A DNA stretch of 64,000 nt from Ensifer aridi (GTDB lineage: Bacteria; Pseudomonadota; Alphaproteobacteria; Rhizobiales; Rhizobiaceae): positions 281,202-345,201 of the forward strand of contig NZ_LUAV01000022.1 of assembly GCF_002078505.1 (NCBI RefSeq). The letters are read 5' to 3'. How positions within the stretch are numbered: the stretch's first letter is position 1; each line of letters opens with the position of its first letter. The notes beneath the pieces are model-generated. The model searched no databases. It was not told the DNA's origin and saw nothing but the letters and a program-made list of their open reading frames with translations. Made by a program: the position numbers and the translations under genes. Shown here in pieces: positions 26,463 to 34,917 of this stretch.

Positions 26463-26768
26463 ATGCTGATGAATAAAGATGCATTTATATCTAAGAGCGT
26501 TGGCTCAATTGAAGATACGACGAGGTCGCTCGGCGATCTGATTTCCACTAGCGATCTGGCTCCATTGTTGTACGACATACGCTTACTTGCTGCGCTGTTA
26601 ATCTTTTTCCCGGTAGTTACTCCTGCATCATTCCGACAGATGGTCGACATCGCGTTTATCGCGCTAGGTTTTGCACGTGTTGCTTCACCGAACATGACAT
26701 TGTTTGTGGCGATCAGGATGTTTGACATGCTCGCTTCGTCTGCCCTTGTCGAGCGAGGCAGCTCATGA
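26463..26768 (+). CDS. Small hydrophobic protein coupled to the ligase gene
   Basis: A 101-residue protein without a recognised domain. Residues 1-38 are polar (DAFISKSVGSIEDTTRSLGD) and the rest is hydrophobic (LLAALLIFFPVV and VDIAFIALGFARV), with no cysteine or histidine. Its stop overlaps the ligase ATG (ATGA), so the two are made together. It could be a membrane anchor or carrier for the ligase; it does not look like a lasso-peptide precursor or leader peptidase. TAGGATGA precedes ATG 26463. Confidence 0.65.
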   Translation: MLMNKDAFISKSVGSIEDTTRSLGDLISTSDLAPLLYDIRLLAALLIFFPVVTPASFRQMVDIAFIALGFARVASPNMTLFVAIRMFDMLASSALVERGSS

Positions 26769-28612
26769 TGGGATATGACCCCAACTCTCCCCCACAAGGT
26801 CTTTTCCGTACTGCCCACGGTGCGGCCACGTCAATTTTCGGAATACTCGGCCATGCTTCTGATCAAGACATTGCTGCGATGGGCGAACACCTACAGCACA
26901 GGGGCCGCATGGCATATCGGCGGATCAACTCGTCTCTCGTGCTCGGAGGAACATTTTCAGATTCAAGGCATTTGAATGATTGGATCTCAGCAACAGATTC
27001 CATTATTTATTCGGGTCGTCCGTATGTCTCGTGCCATGATCAAGATGCGATTGAATTAAAGGACCTCTCCATTCCGAGTATACTAATGTATACGTTAGAT
27101 AATTCATTCCCGTTGCGCAACCTTGGTGGCTCATATGCGGCGGTACTCTGGAACAGTTCTGACCGGAGCTTAGCCATAATTCGTGACCGCTTCGGAATTG
27201 AACCGCTTTTTATAGCTTCTGGGCAACACAGACACGCGTTTGCTTCCGAGTACAAGGCGTTACTGGCTCTGCCAGATGTTCCAGCTCAACCAAACAGAAC
27301 TGCGGTTGCGGAACTCCAGCAATGTGGTTTTATTTCGCCACGCTCATGTTTTTTACAAGATATAAAGCCCGCTCTTTGCGGCGGCATCACCTTTCTAGAT
27401 ATCCATGGCAACTCGTCCGAAAAGCGCGACTCGCTTTTCGCACCGTCATCCGAAGACAACTCTTTTGGTGGGACGTTATCGGAGTTGAAGCAATTTTTCG
27501 GGAGAGCTGTTGAACAAATACCTAAAAATGGTCGCAGCTTTGGTATCGCCCTAAGCGGTGGAATCGACTCAGCAACTCTGGTCGGAGCGATCCGCTCTTC
27601 ACATCCCACTGCCCATCTTCACACTTTCACTGTGGGATATGGCGCTGACGACCCGGAAATCTTGGGCGCCGCGGACACAGCAACATGTCTAGGCGCCTAC
27701 CATCACAAGGTATACGTGTCACCGACGGCTGTATTTGATAGGCTCCCCATGGCTATCTACCACATGGAAGACCCGATCGGGAATGACGAATACGTATGCC
27801 TTGATCTGATGGCAAAGTACGCTGGAACGGTCGTTGACAGAATTATTCTCGGAAACGGAGCAGATGCTATATTCGCCGGCATGCCGCTTCATAGGCAAAT
27901 ATATGAGGCTCAAAACAATCCGGCGCTTCTAGAGGTATACCGGGCGCAATGGGCCTACGCATTTGAAGGAGGTGGATGCAAAAATCCGATTGATGAACAA
28001 AACCAGCGAGCAGGAAGAATCCCTCCTCCCGTAAGAGTTCTTCAATTCGACAACTCGGCATTGCGGCCACCTCCGTTTTCTCGGCAACGTCCCCGCCCCA
28101 TAAACCTCGCCACTCATCTTCGCGCCGTCCTCGACGACTATGACGGCCGGATGGCGGGGCAACGTTTGATATTTGGAGCATATGGGCTTTCCGTTGAAAT
28201 GCCGTATTTCGATCCCCTGTTGGTGCAAACCGCGTTTCAATTTCCCGTAGAATTGAATTTTGAAGACGGTCGATCAAAATCCCTGCTACGCGAGTGTGCG
28301 CGACATTTCTTGCCCTCTACACTTCTGGATAAAAAAAAGAACATTCAAGCCATGCCGGTGAATCTCGAATTCAGCGATAGGCTCGATGCGCTATGCGATT
28401 TCTATCTGAAGCCAAACGACGTTGCTCGGCGAGACCTATTTAGCCCGAGCGATGTGAAGCGTCTTCGGAGAAAACGGCGGCGTGTTCCGTACTCACGCGG
28501 AGAGGCCATGCGCCTTTGGCAGGTCCTCGTGACCGAAATCTGGGCTCGCTTATTTCTTGATGGTCGTGGCAGGCCTCGGTCCAGCTCAGTTTTGACTCCA
28601 AGTGTCAGATGA
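26765..28612 (+). CDS. Asparagine-synthetase-like ligase with inactive glutaminase domain
   Basis: A 615-residue protein with the two-domain layout of AsnB. The synthetase half has the ATP-binding PP-loop SGGIDS at 264-269 and the region VDRIILGNGADAIFAGM. The N-terminal half should begin with Cys-Gly-Ile; here the position reads SIFGILG with Phe25, so no glutamine-hydrolysing cysteine is available. The remaining glutaminase fold (HRGRMAYR, GGSYAAVLWN, RDRFGIEPLF) is recognisable. Such proteins (beta-lactam synthetase, lasso cyclases) adenylate a carboxylate and form an amide from another amine. It is flanked by a small coupled protein and a methyltransferase, so it looks like a tailoring or natural-product ligase. 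The substrate is unknown. Confidence 0.82.
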   Translation: MMGYDPNSPPQGLFRTAHGAATSIFGILGHASDQDIAAMGEHLQHRGRMAYRRINSSLVLGGTFSDSRHLNDWISATDSIIYSGRPYVSCHDQDAIELKDLSIPSILMYTLDNSFPLRNLGGSYAAVLWNSSDRSLAIIRDRFGIEPLFIASGQHRHAFASEYKALLALPDVPAQPNRTAVAELQQCGFISPRSCFLQDIKPALCGGITFLDIHGNSSEKRDSLFAPSSEDNSFGGTLSELKQFFGRAVEQIPKNGRSFGIALSGGIDSATLVGAIRSSHPTAHLHTFTVGYGADDPEILGAADTATCLGAYHHKVYVSPTAVFDRLPMAIYHMEDPIGNDEYVCLDLMAKYAGTVVDRIILGNGADAIFAGMPLHRQIYEAQNNPALLEVYRAQWAYAFEGGGCKNPIDEQNQRAGRIPPPVRVLQFDNSALRPPPFSRQRPRPINLATHLRAVLDDYDGRMAGQRLIFGAYGLSVEMPYFDPLLVQTAFQFPVELNFEDGRSKSLLRECARHFLPSTLLDKKKNIQAMPVNLEFSDRLDALCDFYLKPNDVARRDLFSPSDVKRLRRKRRRVPYSRGEAMRLWQVLVTEIWARLFLDGRGRPRSSSVLTPSVR

Positions 28613-28635
28613 GCGCAGCATGAGAGGAAACAGAG

Positions 28636-29439
28636 ATGAAACAAGATAAATTGGAACGCCCGACGGCCATGACGTTCGGTGACTTTTCAGATGTAGCGCA
28701 ATACTACAGCGAACGTCCAGAGTACTCTTCGAGAATGGTAGAGTGTCTCCTTTCCTATGTTGATTGCCAGCGGGAGAGTTTCCGATTTGCAGACATCGGC
28801 GCCGGTACCGGCAATCTCACTAGAATGCTGCTACGGCGCGGTCTCTCCGGGTTCGCCATTGAGCCCAATGCGGCCATGCGTAGCGAAGGCGAACGTCAAC
28901 TTAGACACGACGCACGCATTCAGTGGAAGCCTGGAACCGCAGACGATCCAATGCTGCCCGACCACTCGGTCGACTGGGTTGTCAATTCGGGCTCATTCGA
29001 CTGGGCAACGCCAAGTATAGCTCTCCCCCGATACCATCGTATGCTGCGCCCGGGCGGCAGACTCACCGTCATCTGGGATCTCAGAGATCTCCGGCACGAT
29101 CCTATAGAGCGGGCGATTGAGGATCTTATTTATGGGATGGTTCCGAATCTAACGCGAGCCTATGTGCGGGTGGAGCAGCTGATGAGCGAACTAGACCGAA
29201 TTATAGTATCTACCGGTCACTTCACAGACGTTGTTTACATGGAGGCCGCTCATAGGGAGCGGATGGATTTGACACGATACATGCGCGTGTGGCGCGCAGT
29301 CCATGACATACCAAGTCAGGTGAGCGCTCAACGATGGCATCAAGTCCTAAAGGCCATCGAGTCCGCTGCATCGTCTTATGGTGTTCGCGACGTTGTCTAT
29401 CGCTCAAGAAGTTGGACGGCAGTTCGGTCCGATTCATGA
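28636..29439 (+). CDS. Class I SAM-dependent methyltransferase
   Basis: A 267-residue protein with the SAM motif RFADIGAGTGNLTRMLL, an acidic second strand (FAIEPNAAMR), and the post-motif MLRPGGRLTVIWDLRD. AGAGGAAACAGAG precedes ATG 28636, 23 bp after the ligase stop, so it is in the same operon. It probably methylates the product of the ligase or its substrate on O or N. A broken paralogue sits convergently just downstream. Confidence 0.85.
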   Translation: MKQDKLERPTAMTFGDFSDVAQYYSERPEYSSRMVECLLSYVDCQRESFRFADIGAGTGNLTRMLLRRGLSGFAIEPNAAMRSEGERQLRHDARIQWKPGTADDPMLPDHSVDWVVNSGSFDWATPSIALPRYHRMLRPGGRLTVIWDLRDLRHDPIERAIEDLIYGMVPNLTRAYVRVEQLMSELDRIIVSTGHFTDVVYMEAAHRERMDLTRYMRVWRAVHDIPSQVSAQRWHQVLKAIESAASSYGVRDVVYRSRSWTAVRSDS

Positions 29440-29450
29440 CGCGTTCCTCG

Positions 29451-29890
29451 TCATCCCCCAACGCTTGTGGCGGCAATGATTCCGGTCCCGGGCGGTATCC
29501 ATCGCTCGACGGAGGAACCGGGTCTTTTCAGGGTTCCAACCTCGCGCTTGACCATCTTTTCGATATCATGCTGCACCAGTATCGCCGCGAAGTCACGCGC
29601 GTTCGAGATGATGGTTACCAACCGTCCTGTTCCAAGATCCGATACGCCTCACGAAACATCCGCGGTGGGGCGACAAACTGGTAAGCGTTGCCGAGGAGGA
29701 CCCCGTTTGCGCAGGCGTCTGCAAAACCGGGGTCCTTTGCGGTGACCCAATCGAACCGGCTCTCGTTGGGTGCCAATTCGTGGGTCACTGCCTGCACCGC
29801 GGGATTTGGCTCGACGGCGAAACCATCGACGTCGAGATGGCTGAAAGACCTTGGGTTCAGCACCGAGTTCTAACACTGCCGAAGGGTTTC
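29451..29890 (-). pseudogene. SAM-dependent methyltransferase relic
   Basis: Minus-strand pieces read LELGAEPKVF in one frame, then SFSHLDVDGFAVEPNPAVQA and FREAYRILEQDGW in another, then LVTIISNARDFAAILVQHDI in a third down to the stop at 29451. Joined, they give the core and C-terminal end of a class I methyltransferase similar to the neighbour at 28636. At least two frame shifts and no N-terminus make it non-functional. It follows the CDP-alcohol phosphotransferase gene on the same strand, so it was probably the last gene of that operon. Confidence 0.6.
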
Positions 29891-29971
29891 GTCACGAACT
29901 GAGTGAGGACCTGGAGGCGACGGAGGATACGGCGTACTTTGGAGAGCCATAGTGTTCTCGTTGTCGAAAGA

Positions 29972-30580
29972 CTACGAAAGGAACGCCCTTGCGAGCAAGG
30001 TGCTAGAAGCTAGCGTGCTGTAGATCACTAGGCCGAGGTACATCGCGCGACCTGGAGCTGGGATCCGCAGGGACGACACATGAAGACCTGCGAGCAGAAC
30101 GAAGGCCGTGACCACGAGCGGCGAGAACACATTTTCGGGCAGCCATGCGCGGACGAGAAAGAATAGGGCAAGGATCGGCAGGTCGTATGACAGGGGAACG
30201 CCGGTAAAGCTGCCATCTGAAAGACCAAAGCTGTTAAAGTAGCTGAGCCTAATCGACCCGGCGAGGAGCATGAGCGGAACGATCAGTAATGAAGCGAGAT
30301 TACCCTTCAACAACGCGAGGATCACTACGCTTGGCAGAACGGCGCCATAGATAATATCGGAGAATCCATCAAGGCTCTTGCCGATAGCGGCGACATCAGG
30401 GGAACGCCCAGGCGTTTTTCTTGCCAGAATCCCATCAAGCTGATCTGCGAGCATCGCCCAAAGACCGATCGCCGTGGCGGCCTCGATATCTCCTTGGAGT
30501 GCTAAATATATGGCGACGCCAGATGAGAGAATGCCGAAGGAAGTGACTGCGTTGGCGGGATCGATGAGGTAACGAAGCAT
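29972..30580 (-). CDS. CDP-alcohol phosphatidyltransferase family protein
   Basis: A 202-residue integral membrane protein with the family motif at about residues 46-75: DQLDG, then ILAR, then after 12 residues GKSLDGFSD (D-x2-D-G-x2-A-R...G-x3-D-x3-D). These enzymes displace CMP from a CDP- or CMP-activated group to make phospholipids or related phosphodiesters. Five to six membrane spans follow. It is on the same strand as the phosphonate genes, 236 bp downstream of the nucleotidyltransferase. With PEP mutase and a cytidylyltransferase this predicts transfer of a phosphonate head group to a lipid or polyol. Confidence 0.82.
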   Translation of the reverse strand: MLRYLIDPANAVTSFGILSSGVAIYLALQGDIEAATAIGLWAMLADQLDGILARKTPGRSPDVAAIGKSLDGFSDIIYGAVLPSVVILALLKGNLASLLIVPLMLLAGSIRLSYFNSFGLSDGSFTGVPLSYDLPILALFFLVRAWLPENVFSPLVVTAFVLLAGLHVSSLRIPAPGRAMYLGLVIYSTLASSTLLARAFLS

Positions 30581-30816
30581 CTCGGTTCTCCAAAGACCAG
30601 GTCGTCAGCATGCGAGATCGCTGACGAAATATCCCCCTCGACAATGCGCAGATCATTCGCGTTTTTTCCATTTGAGATCGTCACACCTGGCGCCGCAATC
30701 TGCGGCCTTCTGCTGATTGAGGCTGGATAGCAGTTCCTCTGTGTACGGCTCGATGACACAACCCCTGAAGATGTTGTGGTGGCGGGGGACGATCGTGCGG
30801 CGCAGGTGAGAAAGCA

Positions 30817-31632
30817 TCACCTCAATCCCTCAAGGAGTTCTGTGCGGACATGGGCCTTACAACGGTTGGCGAGACCGCCTGCGAAAAGTCTTTCGGCAAT
30901 CCGCAGGTCGGCTTCGCTGTCGATCTCGAACCAGCGGGTTTCCGAGCAGTCGACCGCCGAGAGAGCAAGTCCCCCGCGATCGATCAAGCTTGCTAGGATC
31001 TCTTCGACATAGGCCTTCATGGCGCCGGCCTGGATGGCTCGTCGCAACGCCGTCACCAACGAGGTGCGCGAGGTCGCGGGTGAAAATGCCGTGACATTGA
31101 TGCATTTAAAGAGGTTGCTCGCCTGCGCGGCTTGAGGCGTCTGGTTCATGACGAACGCAGTCACTAGGCCATTGGCGTCGAGGTTCACCGCTGAGCCGCT
31201 CATGTCTGCGGTAAACGATGCGACGGCCGCAAGATTCTGGTCAGCCGACGAACGAGTGTGGAGCGTACGTTTCAGTACCTCACCCTCAAAAAAGACATCG
31301 CCCTCAATGAACACTGTGTCGCCGGCAAGTAGTGTTTCGCGCGCCATCCACAACGAGTAAGCGCTGCCCGTGCGATCAAAGACGGGATTGGTGACATACG
31401 CAATGTCAACATCTTTAAACCGATGGCCGCAAGCCTCTCGGATCGCCTCCTGCCTATAGCCGACAACGATCGTCGCCTTAAGCACTCCGTGGTCGGAGAG
31501 TTGGTTCAACGTGTTGTGAAGGATCGGCATTCCAAGTACCTCGACGAGCGGCTTCGGCACAAGGTCCGTATAGGGGCGTAGACGGGAGCCAAGACCCGCC
31601 GCCAAGATCACCGCCTGCTTTATCTTTGTCAT
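30817..31632 (-). CDS. Nucleotidyltransferase, phosphocholine/AEP cytidylyltransferase-like
   Basis: A 271-residue protein with the sugar-nucleotidyltransferase signature AVILAAGLGSRLRPYTDLVPK (near 8-27). It also has the LicC/PntC-type blocks VGYRQEAIREAC, TNPVFDRTGSAYSLWMA and FIEGDVFFEG, in which acidic residues bind metal and substrate. LicC/PntC enzymes couple CTP to phosphocholine or 2-aminoethylphosphonate. Position between a PEP mutase/aminotransferase pair and a CDP-alcohol transferase supports CMP-phosphonate formation. It begins 27 bp after the aminotransferase stop. Confidence 0.82.
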   Translation of the reverse strand: MTKIKQAVILAAGLGSRLRPYTDLVPKPLVEVLGMPILHNTLNQLSDHGVLKATIVVGYRQEAIREACGHRFKDVDIAYVTNPVFDRTGSAYSLWMARETLLAGDTVFIEGDVFFEGEVLKRTLHTRSSADQNLAAVASFTADMSGSAVNLDANGLVTAFVMNQTPQAAQASNLFKCINVTAFSPATSRTSLVTALRRAIQAGAMKAYVEEILASLIDRGGLALSAVDCSETRWFEIDSEADLRIAERLFAGGLANRCKAHVRTELLEGLR

Positions 31633-31659
31633 TTTGTTCTCCGCTTTGGGCGACTGGAA

Positions 31660-32868
31660 TCAGGCGGCGGACTGACGATTCTTCAGTGAATTGAGCGTGT
31701 CGACCACCTTCTCGAGCGCAGGGATCAACCGCTCGGGCGGGGCGCCAAACGAAAGACGTAGACCATCCGGGTCGCCAAACGTTGATCCCGCAACCGAGGC
31801 CACGCCGGCCTCTTCAAGCAGAAGTCGTGAAATGTCGCTCCCGGTGCGGACAGAGCTGCCGGCGGGTAGTTTCGCGAGCAATCCGCTCAGATCGAGATAG
31901 AAGAAGAATGATCCATCGGCCTGCGGCGCAGCAACGTCGACAAGCCCCGACAGCATCTTGAGGCCGTCCTGGCGCGCCTTCGCCAGCCGTTCATGCATCT
32001 CTCGCTCGAATGTCCCGTCCGAAACGGAAAGGTGATGCAAGATCGCGTGCTGAGCGATCACATTGGCATTTGACGTCGTATGGCTTTGGAGCTTCCGTGC
32101 TGCAGAAACGATTTCCGGAGGCGCAGCGAAGTACCCGAGACGCCATCCTGTGACCGCGAGTTCTTTCGAGAAGGCGTTGACCAGAACTGTCCGCGTCCGG
32201 ATGCCGGGATGACTTGTGACAATCGATTCGGGCCCTTTACCGCTGAAAACGAAGTTCGAATAGCATTCGTCCGAAATGATCCATAGTTTGTAGCCAATGG
32301 CCAGGTCGCCCATCGCTTGCAAGGTGGCCCGGTCATAAACTGCGCCCGTCGGATTGTTCGGCGAATTGAGAATAATTGCCTTCGTTCGCGAGGTGACGGC
32401 AGCACGAATGCTTTCGATCGACGGAATGTAGTCGGGCGCCTTCACATCAACGAATACCGGCTTGGCGCCAGCAAGCAGCACCTGCGACGGAAATGTCGGC
32501 CAGCATGGGCGGAAGATGATGACTTCGTCGCCGGGATCGAGAATCGCAAAAGCCGCATCGAGTAGAGCCTGCTTCGCTCCGTTGGTAACGGCGATATTCT
32601 CGGCAGTCCATGCAACGCGCGTATTCTTCGTCAGCTTTTCGGCAATGGCCTCCCGCAACGGCGAGACACCAATCGAGTCGGTGTATCGGTTGGTGCCGGC
32701 CTCGATCGCCGCGATGGCGCCTTCTCGTACCGTTCTCGGCGGCGCGATGATCACCTCGCCGGCGGCAAGATCGACAATCTGCCTTCCGGTTGCTGCGGCA
32801 ACTTTGGCCGCGTCGCGAGCCGCTGCCGTGCCCGATCCCGAGAGTAGAGTCATCCTTTGCGCGAGCAT
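31660..32868 (-). CDS. Class I/II aminotransferase of the phosphonate operon
   Basis: A 402-residue aspartate-aminotransferase-like enzyme: TNGAKQALLDA, LNSPNNPTGAVY (168-179), SDECYSNFVFSG and the PLP lysine Lys235 in NAFSKELAVTGWRLGY. It lies 69 bp downstream of the PEP mutase gene. No phosphonopyruvate decarboxylase is present in the window, so the simplest role is transamination of phosphonopyruvate to phosphonoalanine; alternatively, if a decarboxylase lies elsewhere, it could make 2-aminoethylphosphonate from phosphonoacetaldehyde. It is distinct from the catabolic aminotransferase at 12177. Confidence 0.8.
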   Translation of the reverse strand: MLAQRMTLLSGSGTAAARDAAKVAAATGRQIVDLAAGEVIIAPPRTVREGAIAAIEAGTNRYTDSIGVSPLREAIAEKLTKNTRVAWTAENIAVTNGAKQALLDAAFAILDPGDEVIIFRPCWPTFPSQVLLAGAKPVFVDVKAPDYIPSIESIRAAVTSRTKAIILNSPNNPTGAVYDRATLQAMGDLAIGYKLWIISDECYSNFVFSGKGPESIVTSHPGIRTRTVLVNAFSKELAVTGWRLGYFAAPPEIVSAARKLQSHTTSNANVIAQHAILHHLSVSDGTFEREMHERLAKARQDGLKMLSGLVDVAAPQADGSFFFYLDLSGLLAKLPAGSSVRTGSDISRLLLEEAGVASVAGSTFGDPDGLRLSFGAPPERLIPALEKVVDTLNSLKNRQSAA

Positions 32869-32937
32869 GCGCGCCTCCTTACATCCATTTTTATTGGCGG
32901 TACCGTTTCTCGGGCGGACAGGCGTCCGCCAGCGCCG

Positions 32938-33849
32938 TCACCCAGGCTTTGGCAGATAGCGATCCTCGGCCGATGCCAATTCGTCATAACGCAGGAGATC
33001 TAACACCTCGTCGAGCGTGGCGACCTCAGGCTCAATCCCGGCAATGCTCTCCTCGGCGACTATGCGACCGCAGACTGCACGCATACTGGCGACCGCAGCG
33101 CGCATCGCATGATTGGCCCAGATCACCGTCGAGATGGCTGCCTTCCGGTAAGTATCGACCGGCGTACGGTAATACTTCGTCGGCACGATTACGATCGGCA
33201 GCTGGTTCCATTGCTGCGCGAAGGCCAGGATTTCGTGAGCATCGCTCTTGCCCGAATGGATCAGAACCGCATCCGCGCCAGCGTCCGCGTAGGCGTCCGC
33301 GCGCAGCAGCGCCTCGTCGAGGCCATAGCCGGCGATCAGCGCCTCAATCCGGGCGACTAGAACGAGATCGTTCCCGGTCGCATCTTTCACCGCCTTCAGT
33401 CGCCCGGAGAACTCGCTCACATCGGCGAGCGGATGGCGGCTGCCGACGAAGGAGTTCATCTTTGGAAACGTCTTGTCTTCCAGGCAGACGCCGGCGGCGC
33501 CGCGCTGCAGGAGTTTCGTCGCCAGCAGGCGCGCATTGTTGAAATTGCCGAAGCCGGTATCGCCGTCGACAAGGATTGGTAGCCCGCTTGCATCGGCCAT
33601 CCGTTCCACAACGCCAACCAGGTCGGTCCAGCTCGCCTCGTTCGCATCGCGATAACCGAGCGCCGACGAGATCGAAAGGCCGGAAGCCCAAAGGCCTTTG
33701 AAGCCCGCCTGTGCGGCGATCGCCGACGAAATTCCGTCATGCGCCTCCATGAGAAACGTGAGGTCACTCGACAGCATCAACTCGAGAAGCGTTGTCGTCG
33801 GATCCTCAAGAGGACCTACCGGTTTGGGAATGTAAACGGTCTGGTTCAC
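32938..33849 (-). CDS. aepX: Phosphoenolpyruvate mutase
   Basis: A 303-residue PEP mutase. The Mg site is VDGDTGFGN (Asp95, Asp97) and the catalytic loop is EDKTFPKMNSF (124-134), with Asn132 matching the EDKxFPKxNS signature of genuine PEP mutases. Later blocks include VLIHSGKSD and IVIVPTKYY. It makes the first C-P bond, PEP to phosphonopyruvate. The start is GTG 33849, with AGGAGG seven bases upstream. Contrast the hydrolase at 11330, which has Thr at the equivalent position. It heads the minus-strand phosphonate operon. Confidence 0.88.
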   Translation of the reverse strand: MNQTVYIPKPVGPLEDPTTTLLELMLSSDLTFLMEAHDGISSAIAAQAGFKGLWASGLSISSALGYRDANEASWTDLVGVVERMADASGLPILVDGDTGFGNFNNARLLATKLLQRGAAGVCLEDKTFPKMNSFVGSRHPLADVSEFSGRLKAVKDATGNDLVLVARIEALIAGYGLDEALLRADAYADAGADAVLIHSGKSDAHEILAFAQQWNQLPIVIVPTKYYRTPVDTYRKAAISTVIWANHAMRAAVASMRAVCGRIVAEESIAGIEPEVATLDEVLDLLRYDELASAEDRYLPKPG

Positions 33850-33982
33850 TGCATTCCTCCTGATGAAAACTCAGAATGAATGTGTTTGTAGAGTATAGCA
33901 ATAGCAAAAACTCAGGGTCATAATATTTTTCGGGCCATATTAACGAATATCAAGAAAGTTATTATATACGACACGCGGAATG

Positions 33983-34006
33983 TCTTGGTATATCCAAGAA
34001 TATTTC
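33983..34006 (-). promoter_or_regulatory. Palindromic motif shared with the ligase operon, copy 2
   Basis: TCTTGGTATATCCAAGA (33983-33999) is an inverted repeat with perfect 6-bp arms around TATAT. It lies 133 bp upstream of the PEP mutase start in AT-rich DNA, and the 24-base stretch matches 26382-26405 in about 19 positions. A further TTCTTGATAT half-site occurs on the minus strand near 33947-33956. It is a candidate operator for a regulator not identified here. Confidence 0.45.
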
Positions 34007-34309
34007 AACAAATATATCGGACAAAGGCGCCTATATGCAGGCTGGAACCCACTTTCGCAGGTGGACCAGGGCAACCTGCGCAGCCAAGGTTCCTCCGCCG
34101 TGACCGATGCTCAGGCGAATGACCACGCGCTGGGTAGGCCGCCCGTGCCGGCACACTTGAAGCGCGATAAGCGCCTGGTCGTGATGTTGACGGATGATGA
34201 ATGGAAAGGCTTGCATCCGTGTAGGAGGCCGATATCCACCGTCCCGGCATCGTGCCGGCAAAAGACACCGGGAAAGACCTGCCGAAGCGTTTTCCCGCTG
34301 TGGGGACGC

Positions 34310-34684
34310 TCATGGGTGGTCAGTGTAGTTACTGGCTCTCGTGTTGAAATCTCTTACCGCATCGTTGTAGTCGGATGTGGCCTGTTCAACCGCGTTGCGC
34401 GCTCGTCTGGCAACATCCTCGGCCTCTTCCGCAGCTTTCCGAGCGGCCTCATTGGCTTCATCGACTTCTCGCTGCTTGCAACTGATGAAGTCTTCGATTT
34501 CCGACTTGTATGTCTCCATGTCGCTCTTGCAGCTGTTAAACTCCCATTCGTCTTGGAAGCTTCCATAACCATCGGCACAGGATGGAGCGCGCGGCTCTGA
34601 GCAATAGGCCCATGCGCCCGAGCTAGCCAGCGAGGAAATTGCGAGCGTCATCAGAAACGCTGATGCAGCGATTTTGCTTTTCAT
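34310..34684 (-). CDS. Small secreted protein with cysteines and a helical tail
   Basis: A 124-residue protein beginning MKSKIAASAFLMTLAISS, a clear Sec signal with AWA cleavage near residue 26. The mature part has four cysteines (YCSEP, SCADGY, SCKSD, SCKQRE) and then a charged alanine-rich helix, probably a coiled coil. GGAGGGG lies just before ATG 34684. No domain is recognised. It probably acts in the periplasm or outside the cell. Confidence 0.65.
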   Translation of the reverse strand: MKSKIAASAFLMTLAISSLASSGAWAYCSEPRAPSCADGYGSFQDEWEFNSCKSDMETYKSEIEDFISCKQREVDEANEAARKAAEEAEDVARRARNAVEQATSDYNDAVRDFNTRASNYTDHP

Positions 34685-34871
34685 TGCCCCTCCAAATGCG
34701 CCCGAGGGTATCAACGAACGGAAAACAAAAGGCTAAAGCCGCGGGTCGTATTGACTCGACCTCAGCGTTTCCGGTTTGATTAAATTCGATCAGCGCGTAC
34801 TTGGGCACATGGTCCCCCAACCAGTGCCGTTGACCACGGATGTGCTGGCATCCGTATGGGGGGACAACGAG

Positions 34872-34898
34872 AAGGTCGGGCTTGCCCCGGCCTTTTTT
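34872..34898 (+). terminator. Intrinsic terminator
   Basis: AAGGTCGGG, loop CTTGC, CCCGGCCTT then a run of T residues: a 9-bp GC-rich stem with one G-T pair followed by about six Ts on the plus strand. It looks like a true rho-independent terminator, although the adjacent genes run on the minus strand. Confidence 0.5.
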
Positions 34899-34917
34899 GT
34901 TGGATCGCGCTGCGAGC

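Noticed and set aside
26463..28612. Lasso-peptide cluster
   Set aside because: There is no B-type protease and no precursor with a threonine at the penultimate leader position. The small protein is hydrophobic with no such pattern.
33980..34600. 206-codon plus-strand frame, including KRDKRLVVMLTDDEWKGL
   Set aside because: The short segment loosely recalls ribbon-helix-helix mobilisation proteins, but the rest overlaps the secreted protein on the other strand and has no start site. Too weak to annotate.
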